Under the pieces are notes generated by a model. The model made no database searches. It was not told where the DNA came from and worked only from the letters and a program-made list of their open reading frames with translations. Source: SVEL01 sp045126215 (GTDB taxonomy: Bacteria; Bacillota; Clostridia; Lachnospirales; Lachnospiraceae). From it: 64,000 nucleotides of DNA. A program made the translations under genes and the position numbers. Of this stretch, positions 1 through 9,258 are shown in pieces (position 1 is the first letter of the stretch; each line of letters starts with the position of its first letter). Where the stretch lies: NCBI GenBank assembly GCA_045126215.1, contig JBGVOD010000043.1:1-64000 (forward strand), given 5' to 3'.

Positions 1-123
1 AGGTGTGCTCTCATTCAGATACAGAATAAGATGGATGAAGACCATAGGAAATTATTAGGGTCAATGGTAAGATCTAAAGAGATGAAGGGCGAAATGCATT
101 ATCTCAAAAAGGACAATACATAA
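1..123 (+). CDS. C-terminal end of an unidentified protein (5' truncated by window edge)
   Basis: Frame 1 is open from the first base to a TAA at 121-123, giving 40 residues of a charged C-terminus (RCALIQIQNKMDEDHRK... ending KKDNT). It looks like real coding sequence because it is charged, helical in character and free of stops up to an AT-rich spacer. The family cannot be recognised from this tail. Confidence 0.5.
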   Translation, partial: RCALIQIQNKMDEDHRKLLGSMVRSKEMKGEMHYLKKDNT

Positions 124-132
124 AAATATTAT

Positions 133-208
133 TTAGTAAAAAAGTAAAAAAATTAATTAGTAAAAATTAATTAGTAAAAAATAAAAGATTAATTAGTCAA
201 AAAAATAA
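133..208. repeat. AT-rich degenerate direct repeats upstream of aminotransferase
   Basis: The words ATTAGTAAAAA and TTAATTAGTAAAAA recur four to five times with small changes between the upstream stop codon and the ribosome binding site of the aminotransferase gene. This is low-complexity sequence. I see no clear operator or terminator in it. Confidence 0.5.
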
Positions 209-224
209 AAAGAAGGTAAGAACT

Positions 225-1418
225 ATGATAGCAGAGAAAATGAAAGGTTTTGTAAATAATAACTCAGCAATTAGAGCAATGTTTGAAGAAGGTAACAGAC
301 TTGCATCAATATATGGAAGAGAAAATGTTTATGATTTCAGTCTTGGAAATCCAAATGTCGCAGCACCAATAAAGGTAAATGATGCAATTAAGGAAGTTTT
401 AGATAACGAATCAAGTACATTTGTTCATGGATATATGAGCAATGCAGGGTATGAAGATGTTAGAAAGACAATAGCAGAGTCTCTTAATAGAAGATTTGAT
501 ACAAAATTTTCAGAGAATAATATTATTATGACAGTTGGTGCAGCCGGAGGCTTGAATGTTATTTTAAAGACACTGATAAATCCTGATGATGAGGTTATAG
601 TATTTGCACCATATTTTCTTGAATACAGAGCATATATTAACAACTATGACGGAAAGATTGTTGAAATTTCACCTGATACAACGTCATTTATGCCTAATCT
701 TAAAGAATTTGATGAAAAGATAACAGAAAAGACGAAAGCTGTAATTATTAATAATCCAAATAATCCAACAGGTGTGGTATATCCTGAAAGTACAATCAGA
801 GAAATAGCAGCAATTATGAATAGAAAACAGAAGGAACTAGGAATAGAAATATATCTTATTTCTGATGAGCCATACAGAGAGTTGGCATATGATGGAGTAT
901 ATGTTCCTTATCTTACAAAATATTACGAAAATACAATAGTTGGATATTCATATAGCAAGTCATTATCATTGCCGGGTGAGAGAATTGGCTACATAGTAAT
1001 TCCATCAGAGATGCCGGATTACAAAAACGTATTTACAGCGGCATCTATTGCCAATAGAATACTGGGATTTGTAAATGCTCCATCACTTATGCAAAGAGCT
1101 GTTGCAAAGGTAGTTGATGAACAGACTGATATTGCATATTACGATAGAAATAGAAAGACTCTATATGAAGGTCTTAAGAAACTGGGATTTGAGTGTGTGA
1201 AGCCAGAAGGAGCATTTTACCTGTTCGTTAAGACACCAATGGAAGATGAAAAGGAATTCTGCGATATGGCTGTAAAATACAATATTCTTGTAGTGCCAGG
1301 TTCTTCGTTTGCATGTAAGGGATACGTTCGAATTGCATATTGCGTATCTTATGAAACTATAGTAAACTCACTAAGTGCATTTGAAAAGCTTGCAAAAGAT
1401 TGTGGAATGACAAATTAG
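225..1418 (+). CDS. PLP-dependent class I/II aminotransferase (aspartate aminotransferase-like)
   Basis: 397 residues, the normal length for fold-type I aminotransferases. Family signatures are present in order: a substrate loop SLGNPNVAAP near residue 40, NNPNNPTG near 185, SDEPYRE near 220, and the Schiff-base lysine K245 in SYSKSLSLPGERIG. The enzyme would transfer an amino group between an amino acid and a 2-oxo acid in the cytoplasm. The SKSLSLPGER pattern resembles AspC/PatA-type enzymes, but substrate specificity cannot be read from the sequence. ATG at 225 follows AGAAGG with good spacing. It is followed by hisC-like and DUF368 genes in the same direction, probably one transcript. The 3' end, including stop and Shine-Dalgarno, is duplicated in tandem. 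Confidence 0.85.
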   Translation: MIAEKMKGFVNNNSAIRAMFEEGNRLASIYGRENVYDFSLGNPNVAAPIKVNDAIKEVLDNESSTFVHGYMSNAGYEDVRKTIAESLNRRFDTKFSENNIIMTVGAAGGLNVILKTLINPDDEVIVFAPYFLEYRAYINNYDGKIVEISPDTTSFMPNLKEFDEKITEKTKAVIINNPNNPTGVVYPESTIREIAAIMNRKQKELGIEIYLISDEPYRELAYDGVYVPYLTKYYENTIVGYSYSKSLSLPGERIGYIVIPSEMPDYKNVFTAASIANRILGFVNAPSLMQRAVAKVVDEQTDIAYYDRNRKTLYEGLKKLGFECVKPEGAFYLFVKTPMEDEKEFCDMAVKYNILVVPGSSFACKGYVRIAYCVSYETIVNSLSAFEKLAKDCGMTN

Positions 1419-1473
1419 TTGGAGAAAAGTTTACAAACGATTGTAACATGACAAATTAGTTGGAGGAAAAACT
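1398..1473 (+). repeat. 41-bp imperfect tandem duplication across the aminotransferase stop codon
   Basis: GATTGTGGAATGACAAATTA (from 1398) and GATTGTAACATGACAAATTA (from 1439) start two copies of a 41-bp unit. Each copy carries the TAG stop and a GTTGGAG Shine-Dalgarno. The second copy supplies the ribosome binding site of the next gene. Confidence 0.8.
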
Positions 1474-2538
1474 ATGAAAGCATGGGAAAAAAATATCAGA
1501 AAAGTAGTGCCATATGTAGCTGGTGAACAGCCAAACAAGCCGAATATGGTTAAACTTAATACAAACGAATGTCCATATCCACCGGCACCTGGTGTACAGA
1601 AAATCATGGATGAGATAGATACAGACAGATTCAGATTGTATCCTGATACTGATGCAACACTTTTGGTTAAGGAACTGGCAAAGTTCTACAACGTTGATGA
1701 AGATATGATATTCGTGGGAGTTGGGTCTGATGATGTATTGGCAAATGTTTTTTTAACATTTTTTAATTCCGATAAGCCTATTTTATTTCCAGAGATAACA
1801 TATAGTTTTTATCCTGTATGGGCTGATTTATACAAGATACCATATAAGACACCTTCTCTTGATAAAGATTTCCATTTAGTAAAAGAAGATTATTATGAAG
1901 AAAATGGTGGCATTATATTCCCAAATCCTAATGCTCCAACATCTGTAATGGAAGAACTTGATGTTATTGATGACATTATTGCTCATAATCAGAATTCAGT
2001 GGTTGTAGTAGATGAAGCATATGTAGACTTTGGTGGAGTAAGTGCGCTCCCACTTGTAAAGAAATATGAGAATCTTTTGGTTGTACAGACATTTTCAAAG
2101 TCACGTTCAATGGCTGGAATGCGTATAGGTTTTGCAATAGGAAACAAAGAGCTTATTAAAGCAATGAAGGATGTTAAGTTCTCAATTAATTCATACACAA
2201 TGAACTACACAGCGATTCTTGCAGGCGCAGAGTGTATGAAAGATAGAGAATATTTTGAACAGACATGTGCAAAAATAATTTCTACCAGAGAAAGGACAAA
2301 GGAAAGACTTAAGGAGAGGGGATTTGAATTCCCCGATTCAAAGGCAAACTTCATTTTTGCAACGCACAAGGATTTAGATATAACAGAAATGTTTAAATAC
2401 TTAAGAGAAAAAGATGTATATGTAAGACACTGGAATAGTGAACTTATAAAAGATTATGTTCGTATAACAATAGGTACAGACAAAGAAATGAATATTTTAT
2501 TTGAAAATATTGATGCATTTATGAAGGAGAAAAAATAA
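1474..2538 (+). CDS. hisC: Histidinol-phosphate aminotransferase family protein (HisC-like)
   Basis: 354 residues, typical of HisC (about 350). N-terminal YVAGEQPNKPNMVKLNTNECPYPP matches the HisC opening, with the LNTNE substrate motif. The PLP lysine is K209 in TFSKSRSMAGMRIGFAIG, and VDEAYVDF carries the cofactor-binding Asp/Tyr. HisC converts imidazole-acetol phosphate to histidinol phosphate with glutamate. No other his genes are nearby, so a related aromatic or threonine-phosphate aminotransferase role is possible. The ribosome binding site GGAGGAAAA lies in the second copy of the tandem duplication. Its TAA overlaps the ATG of the next gene (TAATG), so the two are translationally coupled. 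Confidence 0.82.
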   Translation: MKAWEKNIRKVVPYVAGEQPNKPNMVKLNTNECPYPPAPGVQKIMDEIDTDRFRLYPDTDATLLVKELAKFYNVDEDMIFVGVGSDDVLANVFLTFFNSDKPILFPEITYSFYPVWADLYKIPYKTPSLDKDFHLVKEDYYEENGGIIFPNPNAPTSVMEELDVIDDIIAHNQNSVVVVDEAYVDFGGVSALPLVKKYENLLVVQTFSKSRSMAGMRIGFAIGNKELIKAMKDVKFSINSYTMNYTAILAGAECMKDREYFEQTCAKIISTRERTKERLKERGFEFPDSKANFIFATHKDLDITEMFKYLREKDVYVRHWNSELIKDYVRITIGTDKEMNILFENIDAFMKEKK

Positions 2539-3422
2539 TGATAATTAAAATATTAGGTGGCTTTTTAATGGCACTTGCTGATAGTGTTCCCGGTGTATCA
2601 GGTGGAACAATAGCATTTTTACTTGGATTGTATGATGATTTTATTGGTTCATTAAATAATATTGTTTCAAAAGATAAAGAAAAAAGAATGAAGGCAATCA
2701 AGTTCCTTTTAAAGCTTGGTAGTGGCTGGATTGTTGGTATGGCAATGGCTGCTTTAGTTATAAAGGCAGTGTTTGAAAAAGAAATATATGCTATCAGCTC
2801 ATTGTTTCTGGGATTTATAGTATTTGCCATTCCACTTATTATTTCAGAGGAAAAAGATTCTTTTAAGAATAAATATCAGAATGTAATATTTGCATTTATA
2901 GGTATAGCAATAGTAGTATTGGTAACGTATTTATCAAGTCATGTTGAAGGCATAAATGATTTAAGATTTTCTAATCTTACATTTGCCAATGGTATATTTC
3001 TTTTTGTAGGTGCAATGTGTGCTATATCAGCAATGGTACTTCCTGGAATTTCAGGCTCAACAATATTGCTGGTGTTTGGAATATATCAGGCTGTTATGTC
3101 AGCTATTTCAGGTTTTCTGCATTTTGAATGGTCATATGTTCCTGCATTATGTATTTTTGGCCTTGGCATTATTGCCGGCGTTCTTACAGTTGTAAAAGGA
3201 CTTAAATTTCTATTGGAAAAACACCGTTCACCAATAATGTATGGTATAGTAGGTATGATGCTTGGCTCATTCTATGCTATTGTAATGGGCCCAACATCAC
3301 TTAGTACACCAAAGGAAGCACTTAGTTTAGATACATTTAATATTTTATTCTTTATCATAGGTGCTATTGTGATACTGGGTATTCAAGGACTAAAGAAAAT
3401 TTTTAATAACGAAGGTAAATAA
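2538..3422 (+). CDS. DUF368 / PopT-type undecaprenyl-phosphate translocase-like membrane protein
   Basis: 294 residues with about eight hydrophobic segments. Two related signature motifs mark the inverted halves of the DUF368 family: ADSVPGVSGGTIAFLLG near residues 15-32 and VLPGISGSTILLVFG near 167-182. DUF368 members (PopT) have been shown to return undecaprenyl phosphate across the membrane for reuse in cell-wall synthesis. Assignment to that role here is by family. The start overlaps the hisC stop (TAATG). A hairpin terminator follows directly. Confidence 0.85.
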   Translation: MIIKILGGFLMALADSVPGVSGGTIAFLLGLYDDFIGSLNNIVSKDKEKRMKAIKFLLKLGSGWIVGMAMAALVIKAVFEKEIYAISSLFLGFIVFAIPLIISEEKDSFKNKYQNVIFAFIGIAIVVLVTYLSSHVEGINDLRFSNLTFANGIFLFVGAMCAISAMVLPGISGSTILLVFGIYQAVMSAISGFLHFEWSYVPALCIFGLGIIAGVLTVVKGLKFLLEKHRSPIMYGIVGMMLGSFYAIVMGPTSLSTPKEALSLDTFNILFFIIGAIVILGIQGLKKIFNNEGK

Positions 3423-3428
3423 ATAAAG

Positions 3429-3457
3429 AGCAAGTTCACTTAGGTGTACTTGCTTTT
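3429..3457 (+). terminator. Rho-independent terminator after DUF368 gene
   Basis: AGCAAGT pairs with ACTTGCT, with inner CAC/GTG pairs, followed by TTTT. Confidence 0.7.
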
Positions 3458-3505
3458 ATGATTGTGATGTGAATACAATTCAATTCATACAAAGTGGGGT
3501 TAAAC

Positions 3506-5530
3506 ATGGAAAAAATTATAGAATTAAGAGATACGAAAATTTTGCTGTCAAAGCTATGCTACAAATCATTTAAAGTAGATTTGTCATATGATTTAATTGA
3601 AAGAATATATGTTAATTCTGACGAATGCAATTATGAAAACAAAAAATCATTATCAGAATGGGTAGAAGAGTTTGTAGAGAATAAAGGCATATTCGAGGAT
3701 GATATTGAGGGATTTGTCAATTTTTTAAATACAGCTAATTTAAGAGAAGAATGTGATAAAGGAAATACTACATCTTCATATAAATATCGTAGACTTGTAA
3801 AGGGTGAATACAGGTGGGTAAAAAGTGAGATAATGCCAGCTAGTGATTTTTCTATGGAACACAAAAAGGTAATTGTTTTTATTATTGATATTCATGATGA
3901 ATATATTGAAGGTAGAGAGAGAGAAAATAAGCAGAAAAAACTGCTTGAGGCAATAGAGAACTCATTTGCGGCTGCACGAAATGCTAACGATGCCAAGACT
4001 GAGTTTTTATCCAGAATGAGTCATGATATTAGAACTCCCATAAATGCTATTATGGGACTTACTCAGATAGCAGCATACAACATTGACAATCAGAATAAGG
4101 TTCTTGATGCATTAAATAAGATAAGTATGGCAAGTAATCATCTGCTTGAGATTGTTAATGATGTTCTTGATATGAGTAAAATAGAATCAGGCAGAATGGA
4201 ACTGTATGAGGAAGAGATAAATTTATCAGATGTTATTCAGGATTTGATTAGCATGGTTAAGCCACAGGCATTTCAGAAAAAACACAAGCTTAAGGTAAGT
4301 GTACATAATATCATTCATGAGAATGTTTTTGGCGATGAAAGACGTATTAAGCAAGCGTTCATTAATGTTTTGAGTAATTCAATTAAGTATACTCCTGATG
4401 GTGGTATTATCAGGATTTCGGTAACCGAAAAGGAAGTAGAGCAGGCGAATATGGCATGCTATGAGTTTGTATTTGAAGATAATGGTATTGGCATGACGGA
4501 AGAATACATGGAACATATATTTGAACCATTTACAAGAGCAAATACAAATGGAATTGAAAATATTCAGGGTACTGGTCTTGGTATGCCTATTACAAAAAAT
4601 TTTGTGGAGATGATGAATGGGCATATTGATATTGAAAGTGAGATTGGAATAGGAACAAGTGTAACAATTGTAATATATTTGAGATTAGCAAATAGTGACA
4701 TAGAGTATGATAAAAAGATTGAGAACATACCAGTTCTTATAGTGAATGAAGATGATGAGGAAAGAAAGTATATTATTAAAATGGCAAAAAGTTTAAATCT
4801 TATTGCAGAAGAGGCATCAAGTTACGAGGAAGCAATTTCAAAGATAAGTGACAGACACAAGATACTGGATGATTATCATTTTGTAATGTTAGATTATAAT
4901 TATTCAGAGGACGAGACTATGAAAACCATTAGAAAGATTCGTGAAAAAGTAGGAGAGGATATGCAAATTGTTTTGTCATGTGATGAAGACGATGACAAAA
5001 TTGAAATAAGTGCCAATAAAGCAGGTGCAGATGCATGTATATTAAAGCCGCTTTTCAAATCGAAGCTTGCAAAAATTATCAGTAGTATTTTTTATACAAA
5101 TGATAATACATACGAAAGCTTTAAAATAGATGAGATAAATGATAGTAGGTTTAGTGGAAAGAAAGTATTGCTTGCCGAAGATAACGAACTGAACAAAGAA
5201 GTAGCAGGTGAAATACTAGAGATGGCAGGCGTCGATGTAGATATGGTAGAAAATGGTTTGGATGCTGTTGAAAAGTTTAGAACCTCAGAAATAGGCTACT
5301 ACAAACTTATAATAATGGATATAAGAATGCCTGTGATGAATGGATATGAGGCAACAAAAAAGATCAGAGAACTTAATAGGGAAGATGCAAATACTGTACC
5401 GATAATAGCCATGACTGCAAATGCATTTTCTGAAGACATAGAAAAAGGAAAAAAATCAGGCATGAATGAGTATATTTCAAAGCCAATTAATGTAAATAAA
5501 ATGTTTGAAGTCTTTAGAAAATGGTTGTAA
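3506..5530 (+). CDS. Soluble hybrid histidine kinase with two receiver domains
   Basis: 674 residues from ATG 3506, chosen because GTGGGG six bases upstream is a good ribosome binding site. An in-frame GTG at 3494 lies inside that site. The N-terminal ~130 residues form a PAS-like sensor (YRWVKSEIMP). Then come the HisKA helix with H173 in MSHDIRTPINAIMG, the HATPase motifs NVLSNSIKYTP, DNGIGM and GTGLGM, a first receiver with possible acceptor D463 (LDYNY), and a second canonical receiver with D605 (IIMDIRMPVMNG) and a conserved Lys in SKPIN. No transmembrane segment or signal peptide is present, so it senses a cytoplasmic signal. It ends in a receiver with no output domain, so a separate Hpt or regulator is implied. 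It sits alone between a terminator and clpB; the stimulus is unknown. Confidence 0.9.
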   Translation: MEKIIELRDTKILLSKLCYKSFKVDLSYDLIERIYVNSDECNYENKKSLSEWVEEFVENKGIFEDDIEGFVNFLNTANLREECDKGNTTSSYKYRRLVKGEYRWVKSEIMPASDFSMEHKKVIVFIIDIHDEYIEGRERENKQKKLLEAIENSFAAARNANDAKTEFLSRMSHDIRTPINAIMGLTQIAAYNIDNQNKVLDALNKISMASNHLLEIVNDVLDMSKIESGRMELYEEEINLSDVIQDLISMVKPQAFQKKHKLKVSVHNIIHENVFGDERRIKQAFINVLSNSIKYTPDGGIIRISVTEKEVEQANMACYEFVFEDNGIGMTEEYMEHIFEPFTRANTNGIENIQGTGLGMPITKNFVEMMNGHIDIESEIGIGTSVTIVIYLRLANSDIEYDKKIENIPVLIVNEDDEERKYIIKMAKSLNLIAEEASSYEEAISKISDRHKILDDYHFVMLDYNYSEDETMKTIRKIREKVGEDMQIVLSCDEDDDKIEISANKAGADACILKPLFKSKLAKIISSIFYTNDNTYESFKIDEINDSRFSGKKVLLAEDNELNKEVAGEILEMAGVDVDMVENGLDAVEKFRTSEIGYYKLIIMDIRMPVMNGYEATKKIRELNREDANTVPIIAMTANAFSEDIEKGKKSGMNEYISKPINVNKMFEVFRKWL

Positions 5531-5551
5531 AAATGTAATAAAAAAATAAAA

Positions 5552-5578
5552 TTAGCACTCACCTCTTGACAGTGCTAA
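5552..5578 (+). promoter_or_regulatory. CIRCE operator (HrcA binding site) of clpB
   Basis: TTAGCACTC (5552-5560), nine spacer bases, then CAGTGCTAA (5570-5578). The consensus is TTAGCACTC-N9-GAGTGCTAA, so only the first base of the right arm differs. The right arm overlaps a TTGACA -35 box, which suits repression by HrcA with relief on heat shock. Confidence 0.9.
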
Positions 5579-5594
5579 CAAAAAGTGTTAGATT
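5566..5594 (+). promoter_or_regulatory. Putative clpB promoter
   Basis: TTGACA at 5566-5571, a 17-base spacer, then a weak TTAGAT at 5589-5594. The -35 box lies inside the CIRCE element. Confidence 0.6.
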
Positions 5595-5693
5595 TCAGTT
5601 GTAACGAAAATAAAACACTTTTTGCTCATATTATTTAGTGTTCTAAAAATATTTGGACATTATATTAATATATGGCAATGGAAGGAGGGCAAT

Positions 5694-8270
5694 ATGGATA
5701 TCAATAAATTTACTCAAAAATCATTAGATGCTGTAAATCAGTGTGAAAAAATTGCATATGAGTATGGAAATCAAGAGGTAGACCAGGAACATTTGCTCTA
5801 TGCTCTTATTAGTCAGGAAAATGGTCTGATAGTAAAAATGATTGAAAAGATGGGAATTGACGTTTTATCATTTGAAAAATCGGTACAGGCAGTCCTTGAC
5901 AAAAAGACAAAGGTCCAGGGTGGTGATTTAAGAATAAGTAAAGAATTAAACAGAGTGCTTATATCAGCAGAGGATGAATTAAAACAGTTTGGTGATGAAT
6001 ATGTTTCAGTGGAACATCTTATGCTTTCAATTATTAAATATCCAAATAAAGAAATAAAAGAATTGTTTAAGAGATATGGAATCACAAGAGAAACATTTTT
6101 GTCTGCGCTTGCTACAGTTCGTGGTAATCAGAGGGTAACATCAGATAATCCAGAGGACACTTATGATTCGCTTCAAAAATATGGTGTTGATCTTGTAGAA
6201 AAGGCAAGAAAACAGAATCTTGATCCTGTAATTGGCAGAGATGCTGAAATAAGAAATGTTATTAGAATATTGTCAAGAAAAACTAAGAATAATCCTGTTC
6301 TTATAGGTGAACCGGGCGTTGGTAAAACAGCGGCTGTAGAAGGACTGGCACAGCGTATTGTTCAAGGTGATGTTCCTGACGGATTAAAGGATAAGATAAT
6401 TTTTGCACTAGATATGGGAGCATTAGTTGCCGGTGCAAAATATAGAGGCGAATTCGAAGAAAGATTAAAGGCAGTACTTGATGAGGTAAAGAAGAGCGAA
6501 GGAAAGATAATTCTTTTCATTGATGAACTCCATACTATTGTTGGGGCAGGAAAAACAGATGGTGCAATGGATGCAGGCAATATGCTAAAACCAATGCTTG
6601 CAAGAGGAGAGTTGCATTGTATTGGTGCAACAACACTGGATGAGTACAGAAAATATATAGAAAAGGATCCTGCTTTAGAGAGACGTTTTCAGCCTGTACA
6701 TGTAGATGAACCAACAGTTGAGGATACAATTTCAATTCTTAGAGGATTAAAGGAAAGATATGAAGTCTTTCATGGAGTAAAAATTGCTGATTCTGCGCTT
6801 GTATCGGCAGCAGTGCTTTCAAATAGGTATATTACAGATAGATTTTTACCGGACAAAGCTATTGACCTGGTAGATGAAGCATGTGCAATGATAAAAACAG
6901 AAATGGATTCAATGCCTGCTGAGCTTGATGAATTACGCAGACGAGTAATGATGCTTGAGATAGAGGAGACTGCACTTAAAAAAGAAACTGATAATTTAAG
7001 TATTCAGAGGCTTGAGTCTTTAAGAAAAGAACTTGCTGATTTGAGGGATGAATTTAACAGTAAGAAAGCTTTATGGGAAAATGAAAAGAATTCTGTTGAA
7101 AAAGTTAGCAAGATAAGAGAAGATATTGAAGCTGCAATGAACGAAATGAAGATTGCAGAAAGAGAGTACAATCTCGAAAAAGTTGCGGAGATTCAGTATT
7201 CGAGAATCCCAACTCTTAATAAACAGCTGCAGGAAGAAGAAGAGAAAATCAAGAATAAGGATTTGTCACTTGTAAGAGAAAGTGTTAATGATGACGAAAT
7301 TGCAAAGATTATTTCAAGATGGACAGGTATACCTGTAACAAAACTTACAGAATCCGAAAGAAATAAGACACTCAATCTTGCAGATGAACTTCATAAGAGG
7401 GTGATTGGACAGGATGAAGGTGTAACAAAGGTTACAGAGGCTATCATCAGATCAAAAGCTGGAATAAAAGATCCATCTAAACCTATCGGTTCATTTCTTT
7501 TCCTTGGACCTACAGGCGTTGGTAAAACAGAACTTGCAAAGTCGCTTGCAGAAAACCTGTTTGATAATGAACAGAATATTGTCAGAATTGATATGTCCGA
7601 ATATATGGAGAAACATAGCGTATCAAGACTTGTAGGAGCACCTCCGGGATATGTAGGATACGATGAGGGCGGTCAGCTTACAGAAGCAGTTAGAAGAAAA
7701 CCATATTCAGTAGTGTTGTTTGATGAGATTGAAAAAGCTCATCCGGATGTTTTCAATATTCTTCTTCAGGTACTTGATGATGGACGTATAACAGATTCAC
7801 AAGGCAGAACTGTTGATTTTAAGAATACAATCATTATTCTTACTTCAAACATTGGCTCATCATATCTTCTTGAGGGAACACATGATGATGGAACTATAGA
7901 TGATAATGCAAGAAATATGGTAATGGATGAACTTAAGAGCAGATTCAGACCAGAATTTTTAAACCGACTTGATGAGATTATTATGTTCAAACCACTTACA
8001 AAGGAAAATATCGGTGGAATAGTTGATTTGCTTATCAATGATATAAATAAGAGACTTACTGATAAAGAGCTTATGGTTGAACTTACAGATGCAGCAAAGA
8101 ATTATGTTATAGAATCTGCATATGATGTTTCTTATGGTGCAAGACCATTGAAGAGATATTTGCAGAAACATATCGAGACACTTGCTGCTCGTTATATACT
8201 TTCAGATAAGGCAAAACCAAATGAAGCAATGGTGGTAGACCTTGTGGATGGAGAACTTGTCATAAAATAA
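5694..8270 (+). CDS. clpB: ClpB protein disaggregase (AAA+ chaperone)
   Basis: 858 residues from ATG 5694, which follows GAAGGAGGG. Longer upstream readings run into the promoter region and are rejected. Order: Clp N-domain repeats (1-145), AAA module 1 with Walker A GEPGVGKT (K211) and Walker B FIDELHT, the long ClpB middle coiled coil (about 400-520), then AAA module 2 with GPTGVGKT (K611), the pore-loop YVGYDEGG and sensor residues, and the C-terminal D2-small domain. With DnaK it extracts polypeptides from aggregates in the cytoplasm. The middle domain and full length separate ClpB from ClpC and ClpA, and there is no ClpP-binding tripeptide loop that I can identify. Control by HrcA through CIRCE is expected. 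It is a single gene closed by a strong terminator. Confidence 0.96.
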   Translation: MDINKFTQKSLDAVNQCEKIAYEYGNQEVDQEHLLYALISQENGLIVKMIEKMGIDVLSFEKSVQAVLDKKTKVQGGDLRISKELNRVLISAEDELKQFGDEYVSVEHLMLSIIKYPNKEIKELFKRYGITRETFLSALATVRGNQRVTSDNPEDTYDSLQKYGVDLVEKARKQNLDPVIGRDAEIRNVIRILSRKTKNNPVLIGEPGVGKTAAVEGLAQRIVQGDVPDGLKDKIIFALDMGALVAGAKYRGEFEERLKAVLDEVKKSEGKIILFIDELHTIVGAGKTDGAMDAGNMLKPMLARGELHCIGATTLDEYRKYIEKDPALERRFQPVHVDEPTVEDTISILRGLKERYEVFHGVKIADSALVSAAVLSNRYITDRFLPDKAIDLVDEACAMIKTEMDSMPAELDELRRRVMMLEIEETALKKETDNLSIQRLESLRKELADLRDEFNSKKALWENEKNSVEKVSKIREDIEAAMNEMKIAEREYNLEKVAEIQYSRIPTLNKQLQEEEEKIKNKDLSLVRESVNDDEIAKIISRWTGIPVTKLTESERNKTLNLADELHKRVIGQDEGVTKVTEAIIRSKAGIKDPSKPIGSFLFLGPTGVGKTELAKSLAENLFDNEQNIVRIDMSEYMEKHSVSRLVGAPPGYVGYDEGGQLTEAVRRKPYSVVLFDEIEKAHPDVFNILLQVLDDGRITDSQGRTVDFKNTIIILTSNIGSSYLLEGTHDDGTIDDNARNMVMDELKSRFRPEFLNRLDEIIMFKPLTKENIGGIVDLLINDINKRLTDKELMVELTDAAKNYVIESAYDVSYGARPLKRYLQKHIETLAARYILSDKAKPNEAMVVDLVDGELVIK

Positions 8271-8282
8271 AATATGATGTTG

Positions 8283-8324
8283 GGGTCAAGAGATATTTTT
8301 ATAAAGGTATCTTTTGACCCTTTT
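8283..8324 (+). terminator. Rho-independent terminator of clpB
   Basis: GGGTCAAGAGATA pairs with TATCTTTTGACCC (13 bp with one G-T pair), followed by TTTT. Confidence 0.88.
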
Positions 8325-8379
8325 GTATTGTAAAATGTGAGGATATATATTAAACTTAAAATAAAAACGGAGAAGAAGA

Positions 8380-8994
8380 ATGAGAAACAAGTTAAAAATT
8401 ATTATCCCAATAACATTAGTAGTTATTATAGCAGCAATAGCTGCGGGCATCTTTCTTTTTGTAGGAAAAGATAAAAATAATATTGAAGTAAGTGAACTGC
8501 AATTCGGACTAGAATGGGGAACAGATAGGGCAGAGGTTGAAAAGAAACTGAATGAAGCCGGATGTGAAAAGGAAAATGTTCTCAAAGATGAAAGTGGTTT
8601 AAAAAATCCACCTTTATTTTACAAGATAAATGATTTTGCAGGTATTGAAGAAGCCGATGTCAGAGCAATGATTATGTTTGATGACGGAAAATTAACTACT
8701 ATATGTTACGTTGCAAATATAAAAGATGAAATTGAAGGAACTACAGGTTTGTCAGAAGATGTGGTTTCTGATATTAAGGAAAAATATGAAGATGCTTTAA
8801 ATGATACATTTGGTAAATCTATTTCTGGTGAAGAAATGGGTTACGAAGAAGACAGCCGTTACTGGATGACTGATAAAACAATTATATCTGTAAGTACAAG
8901 TTTTAATAAATTATACATAGATTATTCAGATAAAAATGAATATAAAAAATCTGACCCTGGATTAGTGGAAATGTTAGAAAAACTTTTAAGTTAA
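8380..8994 (+). CDS. Hypothetical membrane-anchored protein
   Basis: 204 residues. A short basic N-terminus (MRNKLK) is followed by one hydrophobic segment (residues 7-29, IIIPITLVVIIAAIAAGIFLFVG), then about 175 polar acidic residues predicted to lie outside the cell. The segment has no lipobox cysteine, so it is a signal anchor or an uncleaved signal. The exported part contains GLEWGTDRAEVEKKLNEAG, resembling the short repeats of proteins that compare two states, but no family is recognised. GGAGAAGAAG precedes the ATG. It is a single gene between two terminators. Confidence 0.7.
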   Translation: MRNKLKIIIPITLVVIIAAIAAGIFLFVGKDKNNIEVSELQFGLEWGTDRAEVEKKLNEAGCEKENVLKDESGLKNPPLFYKINDFAGIEEADVRAMIMFDDGKLTTICYVANIKDEIEGTTGLSEDVVSDIKEKYEDALNDTFGKSISGEEMGYEEDSRYWMTDKTIISVSTSFNKLYIDYSDKNEYKKSDPGLVEMLEKLLS

Positions 8995-9010
8995 ACATCA
9001 TATTGGTTGA

Positions 9011-9063
9011 GGCTATGCATTAACGATTTGAAAAATAAATTATTAATGCACAGCCTTTTTTTT
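9011..9063 (+). terminator. Rho-independent terminator
   Basis: GGCTATGCATTAA pairs with TTAATGCACAGCC (one mismatch), followed by eight T. Its stem resembles that of the terminator at 11251-11291. Confidence 0.85.
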
Positions 9064-9258
9064 GTGTGGTCTTTTATTTTTAAAATACTTCTATATTCTT
9101 TAGAACAAAAAGTACAAATTACGGCTTTGATAGAAATAATCAAGATATAGGTGGTAAATCCTTGCTTTTTAACATACTTGTTTTAAGGGTATTTTTGTAA
9201 TATAATATTCTTTAGTGTAATTCGTGGATGTATGTACTTAAAGGAATGGAGGTAGGAT

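Noticed and set aside
3494..3505. GTG start four codons upstream for the histidine kinase
   Set aside because: The GTG is part of the Shine-Dalgarno-like GTGGGG serving ATG 3506.
5622..5693. 24-residue N-terminal extension of ClpB
   Set aside because: It covers the untranslated leader after the CIRCE-promoter region, and ATG 5694 has a near-perfect Shine-Dalgarno and the family N-terminus.
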